The notes: generated by a model from the letters alone, not told the origin. Positions 39,084 to 51,700 are shown, counted from the stretch's first letter. The stretch is 64,000 nucleotides of DNA from Entamoeba histolytica HM-1:IMSS (GCF_000208925.1 NW_001914920.1:1-64000); one strand, 5' to 3'. Made by a program: numbers and translations.

Positions 39084-42000
39084 TGTTTCTGTTTCTTTTC
39101 AGTTCTGCTCTTTAAATATCTTCTTTTTATCCTTCTTTATTTTCATATCATCTTTTTGAATTATTATCAATTACATTTTCTTTTATAATGACTCAATCAC
39201 TTCATTATTCATTTTATTTCATCATTTATCATATTACTTTATTTTGTATTTCATCATTAAATCGAATGAAATGAATATTAAATTAAAACTCGATTCATTT
39301 TTTTTTAATTCGTTAAACAAAATTAATTAAAATACTAACTACAATAACATCAAGTCACAGTCAATAATAAACTGAATCATAGTATGAAATGAATGTCAAT
39401 GTTCAAGTCATAGTTCAAGTCATTCTCATTTTTTTTTTCAAAATAAATCAAGACTATCAAAAACAATATCAGAACATAATTGATTGGCATCCATACTTAT
39501 TATTTTTAATAACCAAAATATCGAAAATAACTTCTTTCATTTATTTCAATACTTATAATCAACTCAATTCAAACTTTATTTTTATCAATTTATTGACCCC
39601 AATAATTTATCTATTGTTATTGTTCTTTCCTATCCCTCTTTTCTGTTTCTTACTTTAATAAAAATTGTAATTAATAACACATACAACAAACGTACAAGAT
39701 GGTTTGAATAAGGAATAGGAAATTTAAATCAATTGAAAAATAAAAAAATAATTTGTTTTTGAACATGTTTATCTTTACTATCAAAACCATAAACAAATAG
39801 ATAATAATTAAAGTAATAGTACAATAAGTTCTTCATTAATTATTTCATTTATTTTTAACACACAAAATATTTTAACAAGACTATAAATAATAGATATATC
39901 ACATTCAGAATAAAAATACAATAATAGAGCATAAAATTAATTTTGTATCGAAATTATTTGAAGAAATTGAATATATAGAATGATGTAGAAAATATATAAA
40001 AATATATTAAGAAGACAGTGAACTATATTGAGAAGATATTATTGTTTAATAAAAATGCTATGATTGAATGAAGAATAACTATAAAAGAATGGTATTAAAT
40101 AATTGGTAATAAATGAATATTCAAATTTATCTGTGAAGAAAGAACCAGCGTAAAGTTTCATGATAAAAATGGTATTGTATAATCATTATTTGTAATAGAT
40201 ACTATACATTGAAATTCAATTAGAATGACTCATTCTTTTTTATTGACTTGGCTTTTCTTTTTATTATATTTTATTTATTTGTTGAAATGAAGAATAAATC
40301 ATCAATATATTTAACATAGTTTTGTTAGATTTAATATTCATTTTGTTTATTTTTATAGCATTAATATTATTGAGTTGATTATTAATTTCAATTAATTAAT
40401 GAACTGATATTTTTCATTCATATTTATCTTTTTCTTTACGAAAATGTGTTGAATGATATTTCAAAAGAAGATACTATAACATTAAAATGTTAATATTAAT
40501 CAGTTTAATGTGTAACTTATTGTATAATAAAGTATTGTACCATTTGAATCATCCAGATAAATCAAAATATAAATAATTGAAATATTCATAAAAATGAAAT
40601 AGAATAATTCATATTCTTTTTCATTTGTTATTTGTAATAATCATTTAAATATATAAAAAATGAACGTAAATGATAGAATGATTCAATATTTCAATAAATG
40701 AAGAATGATAAATTCAATAAATAATAGAAAAGAATGAACAATATAATAACAAGAATGAAAATGAAATATACGTATTGATTTACTTTTTATTAAATAAATA
40801 AAGATAAAATATACCCTAATGAATTTTGTGATGAAAACATTTAAACACAATGAATAGAATTATAATTGAACTGTTATTCAATAAACTGTAGTTTCTTTTG
40901 ATTATTGTTTATTATCTAAGTGTATAAAAAACTACTATGACACTGTAAAGTGATAATTTTATGAATAAAAATAAATTCAATATGAAAATGAATTAAAACA
41001 AATCTGTGACATTGTATTTTATTCAGTATTATAGATTATAATCAGTTTATTATCATCTTCAATACTTTTAATGTATTTACATATTCTTATTTTATTATTA
41101 GCGTTTTCTGTCATCTATTATTTAATTCATCATTTTTATCTTTTTTACTAAACTCACTTTTATACTATTTCTTTATTCTTTGCTTTTTTACTAAATTCTT
41201 TTCTTGTTTTAATTTCATTCTTTTTAAATTATAATATTTTCTATTTCATTGATCTGTTCATTTATTAGATGTTATTTTAAATGTTATTAATTAGCAGAAT
41301 GTCTAAACTTGTTTAGTTTTAGTTTTATACTTTTTCTTTTTCATAACTTATTCTTAAATCCAATTCTGACTAGTCTATCATATTCATTGTTTTGTTTCTC
41401 AATTTATTTATATTTATTACGTTTTATTCATTTATTATTTCGTTTTATTTCTATATCTTTTTTATTATTAATTATATAATTTATTGTCTATTTCTTTTTC
41501 TATTATTTGTTTTCTCTGATAAGACTTACGATATTTATCATTTGTTATTTATTTCAATTTCTTTATACTTCCTATCTCTTTTATTATTTATTTCTTCATC
41601 TCATTGCCTATTTTATATGTATCAGAAGTTTATCTATATTTATCGTCTTTAATTTAGTATTATTATCTATGACATTTATTATTGTTCATTCTTTACTTAC
41701 TCTTAATGAAATATGCATCATTCTTTAAATATTATTTTTAAATATATTTTGTTTGTCAGTCACTTCATTTTAAATTTATTTTCAGACATACATTAATTTA
41801 TTAAATGTCAGTATCATCACATAATAACATCGTCTCTTTAAAATTATAATATATCCAACTATTTTTATATTAATGTTATTTTTATAACAAAACCCTAAAT
41901 TAGGTTTTCTTGATTTTCATTTTTTAAGTGAATAACACTTTTAAAAAATGTGTTATTAAAGAATATACTCAAACAAATAAAACTTATCTTTTGAAAGAGA

Positions 42001-42141
42001 CAAACTTAAAGAAGATGTACAAGTTTTAATGAATAGTTTATTTAAACACAAGACAGAATGATAGACAATTGTTATAGAATCAGTTGAAACAAAATATCTG
42101 GGAAAGTTATTGAAAAAAGAAAACTAGTAAATTCATTTGAA
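39084..42141. other. 3-kb AT-rich region without intact genes
   Basis: Mostly A/T words. Two copies of the 12-bp unit gttcaagtcata/t lie at 39401-39424. The frames 39389-39658 and 41392-41728 are Phe/Ile/Leu/Tyr noise typical of T-rich DNA. The right end (about 41940-42128) has protein-like pieces, listed separately. No RNA gene recognised. Confidence 0.5.
41940..42128 (+). pseudogene. possible gene remnant
   Basis: Immediately upstream of the FHA-like gene, protein-like pieces appear on the plus strand: ERDKLKEDVQVLMNSLFKHK (about 41996-42055) and SVETKYLGKLLKKEN before a stop at about 42128. They are charged and helical, unlike spacer noise, but out of frame with each other. This may be the decayed 3' end of a gene. 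A real upstream exon of the next gene is less likely because no GTTTGT site is near. Confidence 0.25.
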
Positions 42142-43005
42142 ATGAGTGTAAGTGACAATGACCTAAAAGCTATGGAAAAAGGGTATTGTTGTAAAGTCAC
42201 TCGATTTCCACAAAGTGGTGATTCTCTATATATTCGACCAAACAAAATCTACCAAGTTGGGAATATTCCAGATGCTGCAATTCAAGTTGGAGACTCTCCA
42301 ATTCTGATATGTACGTTAGTATGTGATAAAGAAGCGAATGTTGTGATTGAAGTTAATCCAAAAACATCTGATATAGTCAAAGTAAATGACATTATTATGA
42401 AGAAAAAACAATTATTAAACCATTTAGATATTATCACAATTGGTTCTGGTCAATTGCAATTTCTTTCGTTTTTTAATAATGGGAGAGTGCGACTGAATTG
42501 TAAGAACCTCCATTGTCTTCTTCTTCATAACTATCCAATATTTGAAAAAGAATTAAAATCAATTGAAGGAAAAACAACATCACTTAAAGAATATAGAAAA
42601 GGACTTCGTAATATATTTATTGAATTAGACAAAAAGGATGAAGACAAAATTCAAAAATGTCGTGAAATGTTTAAAGAAGTTTTGAATATTGTAATGGATG
42701 ACAATCCCCCTGCCAAATTACAGATTGAATGTCTTAAAGCTGGTATTGATATAAGGAATAAGTATGTTACAATTTCAAATGATGATAATAATGGTACTCA
42801 ACAATTAAAAACTCCAGTAATAAAACCTTCAAGTCAAAGACAAATAAAAATGAATCATAATAAAGAAAAATCAACACTTGTTGATACTACTGCATCAATT
42901 CTCCTTAATTTTGATGAAAATGAAGATGATGATTTTGAAGAATTTAGAAAACATCAACTTCAAAGTTTTGATGACAAACTACTGAAAAAAAAGGAATTAG
43001 ATTAA
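42142..43005 (+). CDS. FHA-like domain protein
   Basis: A 287-residue protein. Residues about 25-115 look like an FHA domain: strand-rich, with IYQVGNIPDAAIQVGD standing in the place of the usual Gly-Arg and Ser loops, then VVIEVNPKTSDIVKVNDIIMKKKQLLNHLDIITIGSGQLQF, which follows the VNG...L.xGDxIxIG ending. The Arg and Ser that contact phosphothreonine in true FHA domains are not obvious, so binding is uncertain. Residues about 140-205 are helical (KEYRKGLRNIFIELDKKDEDK), and the rest is hydrophilic with an acidic DENEDDDFEEF cluster. No signal peptide. A nuclear or signalling adaptor role is inference. Confidence 0.45.
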   Translation: MSVSDNDLKAMEKGYCCKVTRFPQSGDSLYIRPNKIYQVGNIPDAAIQVGDSPILICTLVCDKEANVVIEVNPKTSDIVKVNDIIMKKKQLLNHLDIITIGSGQLQFLSFFNNGRVRLNCKNLHCLLLHNYPIFEKELKSIEGKTTSLKEYRKGLRNIFIELDKKDEDKIQKCREMFKEVLNIVMDDNPPAKLQIECLKAGIDIRNKYVTISNDDNNGTQQLKTPVIKPSSQRQIKMNHNKEKSTLVDTTASILLNFDENEDDDFEEFRKHQLQSFDDKLLKKKELD

Positions 43006-43428
43006 TTATGTTATTTATTTTATTTGTTTGTAGACAGATAAAAAGAAATAGACAAGACTTCTCTTTATTAGGATCTACACGTTTGTCTTGCACAGGGTGT
43101 TTTTATCTAATTTCAATAACTAAATAAAATACTAACCCTTTGCGTAAATATTGATTAATTTATTAGAAGTTCTCATTCTCTTTTAATATCCACATACCCT
43201 ATATTTTAATATTATTTATCTTCCACAAATTTATTGAATCTTAGGGGTATTATTTATATATATCAAATATAATAAATTATATTAATACATAAATAAGTAA
43301 TTATAATAAATGTAATTCTAATTAAATAAATGAAAAACATCATCCAGACTTTGACAACATCTTAAACCTATCTAAAATGAACTTAAAAGTATAATTTTCA
43401 TTGAACAATAATACTTAAAAAATCCATA
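43006..43428. other. intergenic region with a nested inverted repeat
   Basis: A locally GC-richer segment forms a two-tier hairpin. The outer stem agataaaaa (43036-43044) pairs with tttttatct (43100-43108), 9 bp. The inner stem caagac (43053-43058) pairs with gtcttg (43085-43090). Between them is an internal loop of 8 and 9 nt. It could be a structured RNA in the 3' region of the preceding gene. The rest is A/T spacer. Confidence 0.4.
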
Positions 43429-44190
43429 ATGAATGCTAATAATACTGATAATGTTATTAATGAAATAGAAAATGAAAGAAATGATAAACAATTACCTCAA
43501 GTACAAGGCATTAAAGAAAAGAAAGACAAAGAATTATTAAAGAAAATGAAATATAAAAGTGTTGATAAAAATATTGGGATTCAATCTCTTTATTTTGCTA
43601 TTCTTTCAACAATGGGATATACTTTATTACTTGAAAAACCAAAAAAACATAAAACTAAAACATTAACAACAATTCAATTATATCAATTATATGATCAAAA
43701 TGGAATATGTGTATTTAATAGGGATTGTATCTTTGAAAAAGCAAAACAATTAAACATTGGTTTAAACCGTCCTAATAAAGAAAGAATAATTCGACAATTT
43801 ATTTTAAATGAAACAATTAATTCTATTATTCAAATTATTCAAAATAATCCATTAGTTTCTATAATAGAAGGAAGGTCAAAGAAAAATATTGTTAATGAAG
43901 AAGTACCATCTCAACATAAAATTCAAATAATTACATTAAATGTTAATGGTTCTTATAAAGTAATTGATTTAAATAAACAAGCATTAACTAATGGTAAAAT
44001 TTATCATGAAGCATTAATAGGAATATTTGACTATATTCACTCAGATGGTATTATTATTAATGGGAATTTATTTAATATAGGATTTCAATTAAATCAACCA
44101 TCAACAAGTATCATTGATAAAATATCACAATATTTTTATGAACATTCTTTATTACCAAGTAATACTTTTGTTCCAGTTATTGCTGAGTAA
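43429..44190 (+). CDS. Entamoeba-specific protein with a MGY...KPK motif
   Basis: A 253-residue protein of unknown function. Residues 1-55 are charged and Lys/Asn-rich. Residues about 55-85 (LYFAILSTMGYTLLLEKPKK followed by THKT-like Lys/Thr residues) share a clear pattern with the protein at 58166-58828 in this window, where the same region reads LLRLLISMGYNIVLKKPKMA. The C-terminal 100 residues are beta/alpha mixed (QIITLNVNGSYKVIDLNKQ, then GIFDYIHSDGIIINGNLFNIG). No signal peptide, membrane segment or catalytic motif is recognised. The shared motif suggests a small lineage-specific family. Confidence 0.6.
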   Translation: MNANNTDNVINEIENERNDKQLPQVQGIKEKKDKELLKKMKYKSVDKNIGIQSLYFAILSTMGYTLLLEKPKKHKTKTLTTIQLYQLYDQNGICVFNRDCIFEKAKQLNIGLNRPNKERIIRQFILNETINSIIQIIQNNPLVSIIEGRSKKNIVNEEVPSQHKIQIITLNVNGSYKVIDLNKQALTNGKIYHEALIGIFDYIHSDGIIINGNLFNIGFQLNQPSTSIIDKISQYFYEHSLLPSNTFVPVIAE

Positions 44191-44239
44191 TAATATTTTT
44201 TTATTTAATAAAACAATATTTATAAAATTAATTCTTTGT

Positions 44240-45214
44240 TCATTCAATTAAATCATTTGGGTTTTGATTATTTTTAAAATCATTTATTGTTTGTTGTTCA
44301 TTCTCAACCAATGGTGCTTTTTCTTGATCTTTATGTTTAAATCTTGGAAGTAGTAATTCATAATATACTAACATTGATAATAATATGAGTTGTTGAACTG
44401 CACTTGCTGCATTACTTAACCATGTTGAGAATGGTTGTTTCGTGATAAATATCATATATAATGTTAATACAGTCATTCCTGGTGCTGTAATTGATAACAT
44501 AAGCATACTTAAAGCCCCAGCAGCCTATTTTTATGAGAATTATATTATATTAAAATTCAAAAATTTACAAACTTTTCTTCTGAATGTCATATATATTTGA
44601 GGTGACCATTGAATAATAACACAAACAGCAGCAATAATACCATACACAAATGCAAAACCTCCTGTTATATCTCCACATTCTCCATCAGTAAATTCAAGAA
44701 GTGGAACTGTTCCTAAACAAATGATTGAAATAATTATTACAATAGGAAGACATATTAAAGGTAATTTGAATAATATAAACTCTTTCTTATTTGGATAAAA
44801 TAATAAATAGAAAAAGATTTGGGGAAGATACACCATAGCTAATAACATTATTTGTGTCCATGAAACTAATACTGGAAAACATTGACTAAATCCAATATAA
44901 ACACATGAATGAATATATGTTGCATTAGTTATGCATGCATTTGCTACTGTAGTAACCTGATTTATAAACTGAATAAGAAGATAGAATGGTGATAACCCAC
45001 TACTATCTCTTGTTCTAATCAATTTAACATATTGCGGTATTACAGATAAAATAGTACCAATCATAATAACTAATCCTATAGTAAATGAAAGAGTTGATAA
45101 GTCTGGTACAAAGTCAAAATCACTTTCACTAAATTCACCATCAGGATTCTCTTCACATCCAGGAACTTTAAAGAAACCAAATGATGTGGTAATTAATAGA
45201 AAGAGGAATATCAT
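44240..45214 (-). CDS. PQ-loop repeat membrane transporter, two exons
   Basis: Two exons on the minus strand, 45214-44573 and 44524-44240, joined over a 48-nt intron (GTTTGT...ATAG, phase 0), give 308 residues. The protein begins with a signal-like segment (MIFLFLLITTSFGFF), has an acidic lumenal stretch (about 17-40), then seven membrane segments. PQ motif 1 is SVIPQYVKLIRTRDSSGLS and PQ motif 2 is WSPQIYMTFRRKAAGALS, the second one rebuilt across the intron. PQ-loop proteins such as cystinosin and PQLC2/Ypq export amino acids from lysosomes. The C-terminal tail is acidic and cytosolic. Substrate unknown. Unspliced, the gene would look like two unrelated fragments. Confidence 0.85.
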
Positions 45215-46261
45215 TTTATATAAAGTTTTTTATGGATTTCTCTATGCAATTTATTTAAAAAATAATAACTATAGATAAGTCAGCAATTAGACTTTAGTTT
45301 AAAACTATTACCCTATAATTTTATTCAATACAACACTTTTTTTTAATAAAAAATAATGTCAATGATACATATAAATTAGAATAAATTTATAATAATAAGC
45401 GCAATTAATTAAGTATTATTAAAACATTAACATTTTAATATAAATTATTGATACTTTGTTTATAGATCTTATTTAGTTATAAATGTACATTCATTAATTA
45501 AATAATCATATTGGATTAGTATGTATTAACCAGTTTATTGATAAAGTTAGATTAATTTTTCCAAGTTTCTTTATTTACAAAATTATATATTAAAATTTTA
45601 TCAATTTGATTATATTTTATATTATGGTAATAATTTATTACTATTTTGATAAATTAACATTATTAATATACATATATCATTTATTACCATTTAGAATTTG
45701 ATAGATAATAAATGTTTTTTATTCTTAAAAAAAAGGAATAACCATACTAATTAAATCAAAATAAAATGAATATTATCTATTTTATTACTAATCTAACCAA
45801 AATAATAAAGAATATTAAATCAAACTTATTCAAAACACCGAATAAATATGTTTATATATCTTTTTACATACATTTATGTTTCAATTTATGATTTTTTATT
45901 TTTATATTTTAATGAATAATTAATAAAACTGATTTGAAGTTAATAATCGTTTCATTATTTTTAATTTATCATCCCAACATTTTTTTAATAAAATAATCCA
46001 AAGATAAATAAGTAAATAAAAAGTTGGACTGAACATTTGTTCATAACCACATCTACTTTTGAAATATGAAGAGAGTTATTGTATTTTATGAATAGAAAAA
46101 GAGAATAAAATACCTAGTGTAAAAATAATTATTGATAAAAATAAAAAATAACAAATAAACTATCATTCTTTTATTAAAGAAAATTTAATAGAAAATATTG
46201 GATGAAAGAATATTTCTATAAGTTCAAAAACTGAAGAATTAAAATAAGTTCAAATTATCAG
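45215..46261. other. AT-rich intergenic region
   Basis: Divergent upstream region between the PQ-loop gene and the alcohol dehydrogenase gene. Only A/T-rich sequence; no gene, RNA or clear repeat. The segment 46225-46261 (caaaaactgaagaatt...) is the proximal promoter of the dehydrogenase. Confidence 0.5.
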
Positions 46262-47365
46262 ATGACTGAAGAAAAGACAATGAAATGTTTATGTGTTCTT
46301 GACAATAATAAGATTGGCTGGATAGAAAAACCAATTCCTGAATGTGGTCCATTAGACGTTATCTGTAGACCATTAGTATTAACTCCATGTACATCTGATT
46401 GTCATACTGTTTGGGATGGAGTGTTGGGACAAAGAAAGAATATAACACTTGGACATGAAGCTGTTGGACAGATAGTCAAAGTTGGGTCATTAGTTAAAAC
46501 CTTTAAAGTTGGAGACAAAGTTATTGTACCTGCAGTGACACCAGATTGGGGATCTTCTGCTGCTCAAGATGGATTTTCACAACACTCAAATGGGATGTTA
46601 AGTGGGTGTAAATATGGCAATATAAAGGATGGAGTTTTTGCAGAATATTTTAATGTCAATGAAGCTGACGCTAATTTGGCATTAGTTCCACAAGGAGTAT
46701 CAAATGAAGATGCGGTTATGTTATCAGATATGGTAACAACAGGATTTTATGGAGTAGAATTAGCTAATATTCAGTTTGGAGATGTTGTATGTGTTTTTGG
46801 AATTGGACCAGTTGGATTAATGGCTGTACTTGGTTGTGTATTAAGAGGGGCGTCAAGGATTTTTGCAGTTGGATCAAGGGAACATTGTTGTGAAGTAGCA
46901 AAAGCATATGGAGCTACAGACATTATTAATTACAAAAATGGAGATCCAGTAGCTCAAATAATGAAAGCTACATTAATGAAAGGAGTAGATAAGGTTGTTA
47001 TTGCAGGAGGGTCAAGTGAAGTTCTTTCGCAAGCAATTAAAATAGCAAAACCAGGAGCAGATATTGGAAATGTTAATTACTTTACTGATTTAACACATCC
47101 AATTGAAATTCCAAAACTTCCATGGGGATTAGGAATGGCTAATAAAACTATAAGAGGTGGAATGACACCAGGTGGAAGAAGAAGAATGGAAAAATTATCC
47201 AGTTTATTAGAATTTAAAAGGATTGATGTTTCTAAATTAATTACTCATAGATTTGAAGGGTTTGATAAATTAGAAGAAGCTTTAATCACAATGCATAACA
47301 AACCATCAAATTTGATTAAGCCAGTTGTTACTATTCATTATGAAGATGAAGAAACATTGCATTAA
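46262..47365 (+). CDS. zinc-type NADP-dependent alcohol dehydrogenase (EhADH1-like)
   Basis: A 367-residue medium-chain dehydrogenase that interconverts alcohols and aldehydes or ketones. The catalytic-metal region is PCTSDCHTVWDG (Cys and Asp near 42-50) followed by GHEAVG (near 66-71, His-Glu ligands). The coenzyme fold has GIGPVGLM, and a following GSREHCC favours NADP over NAD. The wording (CGPLD, SDMVTTGFYG, GATDIINYKNGD, LIKPVVTIHYEDEETLH) closely follows the known E. histolytica ADH1, which is related to thermophilic bacterial enzymes; this is a paralogue. The first six residues extend beyond ADH1, whose start aligns with the Met at position 7. The enzyme should act in NADPH-linked ethanol or ketone metabolism. 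Confidence 0.9.
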   Translation: MTEEKTMKCLCVLDNNKIGWIEKPIPECGPLDVICRPLVLTPCTSDCHTVWDGVLGQRKNITLGHEAVGQIVKVGSLVKTFKVGDKVIVPAVTPDWGSSAAQDGFSQHSNGMLSGCKYGNIKDGVFAEYFNVNEADANLALVPQGVSNEDAVMLSDMVTTGFYGVELANIQFGDVVCVFGIGPVGLMAVLGCVLRGASRIFAVGSREHCCEVAKAYGATDIINYKNGDPVAQIMKATLMKGVDKVVIAGGSSEVLSQAIKIAKPGADIGNVNYFTDLTHPIEIPKLPWGLGMANKTIRGGMTPGGRRRMEKLSSLLEFKRIDVSKLITHRFEGFDKLEEALITMHNKPSNLIKPVVTIHYEDEETLH

Positions 47366-47453
47366 ATTTTTTCTTTTTGGATATGTTTCAAATTTTAAAT
47401 TTTAAAGAAATTTATTTAAAATAAAATAAATAACTAAAAAAAGTGAAATTGAT

Positions 47454-48629
47454 ATGAAACAACTTGATGGATATTCAATATTAATTGTTGGAAAATACTT
47501 TCAAAATATTCATGATTATTTTAATATTATTTTAGTAAATTCTAAATTCAAATTAACATTAGAGAAATACCATTATAATCCAATACCAATAACATTAAAA
47601 ATGATAAAATATTTTCCACATCTTCAAACACAAATTATTTATTCAATTGATGATCCAATAATTAAAGGAATAAAAAATATTATTTATGACTGTAAAATAG
47701 AATATTCAACATATTTAAAAATTATTCAAGAAAATAAAACAAATAGAATTAAATTAAAGTTTTTAAGAATTGAATATTCTTTATATGACAGAGATGATTT
47801 TGGTGATACAATTCCAATTCAAGCAAATTATCTTGGTTATTATGCTTATGGTAATTATTCATTAAAATCACTTAATATACCAGAGTCTATTAAAATTCTT
47901 AGTCCACGTTCTTTATGTGAAAATTCTCTTCATTCTTTAATTATTCCAACTTCAATTCATTCTCTTCCAATTTCTTGTTGTTATTTATGTAACTTTCTTA
48001 CTTCAATTCAATTACCAACTACTCTTGGTTCAATAGGAGCTTTTTGTTTTTATGGTTGCAGTTCTTTAAAAACAATAATAATTCCATCAACAGTTTCATT
48101 TATTGGAAATAGTTGTTTTGAAAAATGCTTGTCATTGAAGTCATTAATTATACCTGACTGTATTAATACTTTAAATGAAAGACTATTTCAAGATTGCACT
48201 TCATTAACTTTCATTCATCTTCCTTCTTCATTAACTCGAATAAGAAATAATTGCTTTTTTAATTGTATATCATTATATGAATTTGACTTTCGTCCATCTA
48301 ATAAAATAATTAAATTTTCAATACCATTATTCACAAAACCTTTATTTGAATCAACTGGAATAAAAACTCCTTTTATTAAATTTACTAAATACGATCGTTT
48401 AAAAAATGGAAATATAATTCCACCTTTTGTTACTTCATTAGAAAAGTATTGTTTTGCTGGACTACCAAGTCTTTCTTCAATTTGTATTCCATCTTCAGTA
48501 ACTAAAATTGGAAAAGGATGTTTTTCAAATAGTGATTATATTGAAACAATGTCTATTCCTTCATCAATTAAAGTATTTGGTACTAATTGTTTTAGTTGGA
48601 GACTTTCAACATATTATTCTTTTTGTTAA
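47454..48629 (+). CDS. BspA-like leucine-rich-repeat protein
   Basis: A 391-residue member of the BspA-like (LRR_5, Treponema pallidum type) family, greatly expanded in Entamoeba. The first 110 residues (LDGYSILIVGKYFQNIHDYFNIILVNSKF) are the shared N-terminal cap. From about 130 the 23-residue repeats follow the pattern SLxxIxIPxxVxxIGxxCFxxC, e.g. LKTIIIPSTVSFIGNSCF and SLKSLIIPDCINTLNERLF. There is no signal peptide, though family members have been found at the surface. The last repeat ends abruptly in WRLSTYYSFC, so the repeat array may be shortened by a stop. Confidence 0.85.
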   Translation: MKQLDGYSILIVGKYFQNIHDYFNIILVNSKFKLTLEKYHYNPIPITLKMIKYFPHLQTQIIYSIDDPIIKGIKNIIYDCKIEYSTYLKIIQENKTNRIKLKFLRIEYSLYDRDDFGDTIPIQANYLGYYAYGNYSLKSLNIPESIKILSPRSLCENSLHSLIIPTSIHSLPISCCYLCNFLTSIQLPTTLGSIGAFCFYGCSSLKTIIIPSTVSFIGNSCFEKCLSLKSLIIPDCINTLNERLFQDCTSLTFIHLPSSLTRIRNNCFFNCISLYEFDFRPSNKIIKFSIPLFTKPLFESTGIKTPFIKFTKYDRLKNGNIIPPFVTSLEKYCFAGLPSLSSICIPSSVTKIGKGCFSNSDYIETMSIPSSIKVFGTNCFSWRLSTYYSFC

Positions 48630-48730
48630 TCAAACTATTCTTTTTATTCAAAAATTGTTTCTTTTATAATTTAAATAACGTACTTAATTAGTGTTTTAAT
48701 AAGAAATGACGTTGAATTAATTTTTTTTTA

Positions 48731-51700
48731 TTACATTTGCTTGTAAATTTTGGTTAATTTGACTACTAATGCAGCAAACGAAGGTCTTGCTTTAGCTACT
48801 TTCCAACAGTCAGCAATAATACTGTCAAACTCTGGATATGGAGATGGTGGTATTTCTAAAAGATTTCCGCTCAAAATAAATGAACGAACTTCTTCCATAA
48901 AATGAAACTGAGGAAATGGAGCTGATAGAGTAGATAATTCCCATAAAATCATTCCATATGAATATACATCACTTTCTAATTCAAATGTTGATGTTTCAAT
49001 TACTTCTGGTGCTAACCAGTATAAACACTCTACACAATGACATGACTTAAAGTTTTCTGCAAATGTTGGAATACTTTGTCCAAAATCAGTAATAGCAACT
49101 TGGGTTATTTTACCTTCTTTGTTGATTTTTAATATAACATTTGGTGATTTTAAATCTCTATGAACTACTGGACATTTTTGACTAGTAAATACTGTCATTC
49201 CTTTAGCAATAGAAATAGCTATTTGAATTCTTTCTTTCCATGGAATATTATGATTCTTTGAAATATATTGGAATAATGAACCTCCATTAAAATATTCCAT
49301 TACAATACTTAATGGATTTAAACAATATCCATAAATTTTGGCTATATACGGACTTTCTGGGAATGTAAGAAATTCACATTCTCTAAGAAAATCTTCTACT
49401 CGATCAATATAATATGATACATAATCGTCTCCATTCATTAACATTCCTGTTAAATCAATTTCCATTTCTTTTACTACAACATTTTCATTAAAACCTTTTA
49501 CTTTACATAAATTAATTTGTGATGAACTTCCATGTGTAATTGTTGATAATATTTCAATATCCTCTTTTTTTATTGGTTCTTTCTTCATTTCTAATATATT
49601 AACTAAAACATCCCAACAATTTAAAGCAAAGGCTATGCAATGATCTCCAAATGTATCTGCAAATAATCCACAGTGTAATGTTTCATCAATTTCATCCATA
49701 GAAATACAATAACAATTATCAACGCTCACTAATTTTGTAAGGCAATGTGGACATAAAACATCACAAGTTGATACAATTTGAGGAAAATATTTCATTGTTA
49801 TATCAAGTAATATTTTAATTTCTTGCCAAATATCTTTAGTTCTGAGGAATGAATTAACACCACTAACAATTATTTTTAGTCTAAATGATATTCTTAATTT
49901 GTCAAGATCCCATTCTACTAATAATTGATAATGTGATTCTTCTATAGCAATATTACATAATATTCCACCTCTCCATCCTCTAATAACTGCATATTTAACT
50001 GATAATAATGAGTATAACATCATACAAAATTGAATTGGAAGACAATTATATCTATAACACCTTCCAATTTCAACTTCATCTTTTTTGCATTCTTCCCATA
50101 ATTGATCTTCCATATTTGGTGATAGTCCATAATAATTTAAAATCATTACTTTTGGTAATGTTTGCTTTTTATCTGTAACTTCTATTCTTGAACCTCTTGG
50201 AGACCTACTAAATGGAGAGCCTGATGTTGGACTAAGTGATTCTATTGGTAATTGAAGTCTTGGTGTTCTTCCATGTTTTTTAAAGGAAGAAGATTTTTTA
50301 AGAGGGATAGTAGTCAGTGAATTTGTAGAATTATTAAATGGTAATCTTGTTGATTGACTTAAAATGGTTTCATTAGTACTTTTAGACATTGATTGAGAAG
50401 TATATTTAGTCATTAAATTAGGATTATTAACACATCTATTAAGTTGTTCATATTCATCAGCTAATCCAATACGTTCAAAGAAAGATTTTCTTAATACAAA
50501 AATAATTTGAAAGTATTCTAATAAAATTAAAATATATTCTTGTTGTTCTAATGTTAAATGAGGTAATTCTGCATTTAAAAAGAAGTCAGGAAGTTGAATT
50601 CCAATAGAAGTTTCATTTTTTGATAAAACTTGATAAATAATTTCAGGTAGTTGATAAGACAATAAAATAAAATGATTTTTGTGAGGTCTTTTATTTAAGA
50701 TATGAATTGTATAATTTGATAATTTAGTTGAATATGTTTCTGGATATAAGAAAATTTGGTTTAATGATTGTAATGTATCAATAATTGATTTACATTGACT
50801 ATTATTAATAAATAACGATTCCATAAGCATTTTAAGATAATCCATTTCTAATATACCAGGAATTGTATCAATATATTTAAGTTCATCAATAACTTTATTT
50901 GTTAATGGAGAAATATTTATTTTACATTGTTCAGTAGCATTTTTAATAACTTTTAAGAAATCCTTTATTTGTTTATCTTTTCCATTAATATCAAAATAAG
51001 TGAATGATACTTTAAGTTCTGGATATGTTGTTTTTAAATTTTCTTGAATTGAATCATCTTGTTTTAATAATGTTTCTTCATTTACTCTAACACTAACGCA
51101 AATTATTGGTTGTTTTAATCTAATAAAAGAAAAGAAGCTTAATAATCTAGAGAATGGAACAGCATTTGTTTTTGCTTTTGTAACTCGTTTACAGATAACA
51201 AAAACTGAATTTTTTAATATTAAAAATGGATTTTCTTCAATAACTTCGCAAGGAATATCACTCACAATAATATTTTTTTCTAAAAGAAATGATCTACCAT
51301 CAATTTCTTTTCCACTTTTCTTTGCTAAAAGAGATAAAATTTCACTTTTAGAAATATCTCCAGTTAAAAATACTTGAAACTCTTCATCATTTACTTTTTT
51401 TATTAATTTCTCTTTAATTACTCTGTTAGGAAACCTATCTTTCATTACGCTTGGAATAGAAACTATATCGTCAATAAGTAAATTAGTTAAACAAACTAGT
51501 CTAGTAAACATAATTGATATTTGGGGAATTGGATTTTTTTTAAGATTTAATTGTTTTAGTTGGGTCATTGTAAAGAAAGAAGGATGAAGATTACTAATTT
51601 CATTCATAGATAAATCAAGACGTTCTAAATTAGTTAATTTAGATATTGAAAGTGGTAGATGTTCAATAAAACATTTATTTAAAACTAGTTCAACTAATGA

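Noticed and set aside
39389..39658. 89-residue plus-strand frame
   Set aside because: Phe/Ile/Leu/Asn composition of T-rich DNA, no motif, no promoter element.
41392..41728. Two overlapping 73- and 86-residue frames
   Set aside because: Almost only Phe, Ile, Leu, Tyr and Ser; typical chance frames in poly-T-rich sequence.
43036..43108. H/ACA snoRNA guiding pseudouridylation of the LSU accctgt segment
   Set aside because: Only the 3' side of the pocket (acagggt) fits; the 5' side does not pair with the adjoining rRNA, and no H or ACA box could be distinguished in A-rich sequence.
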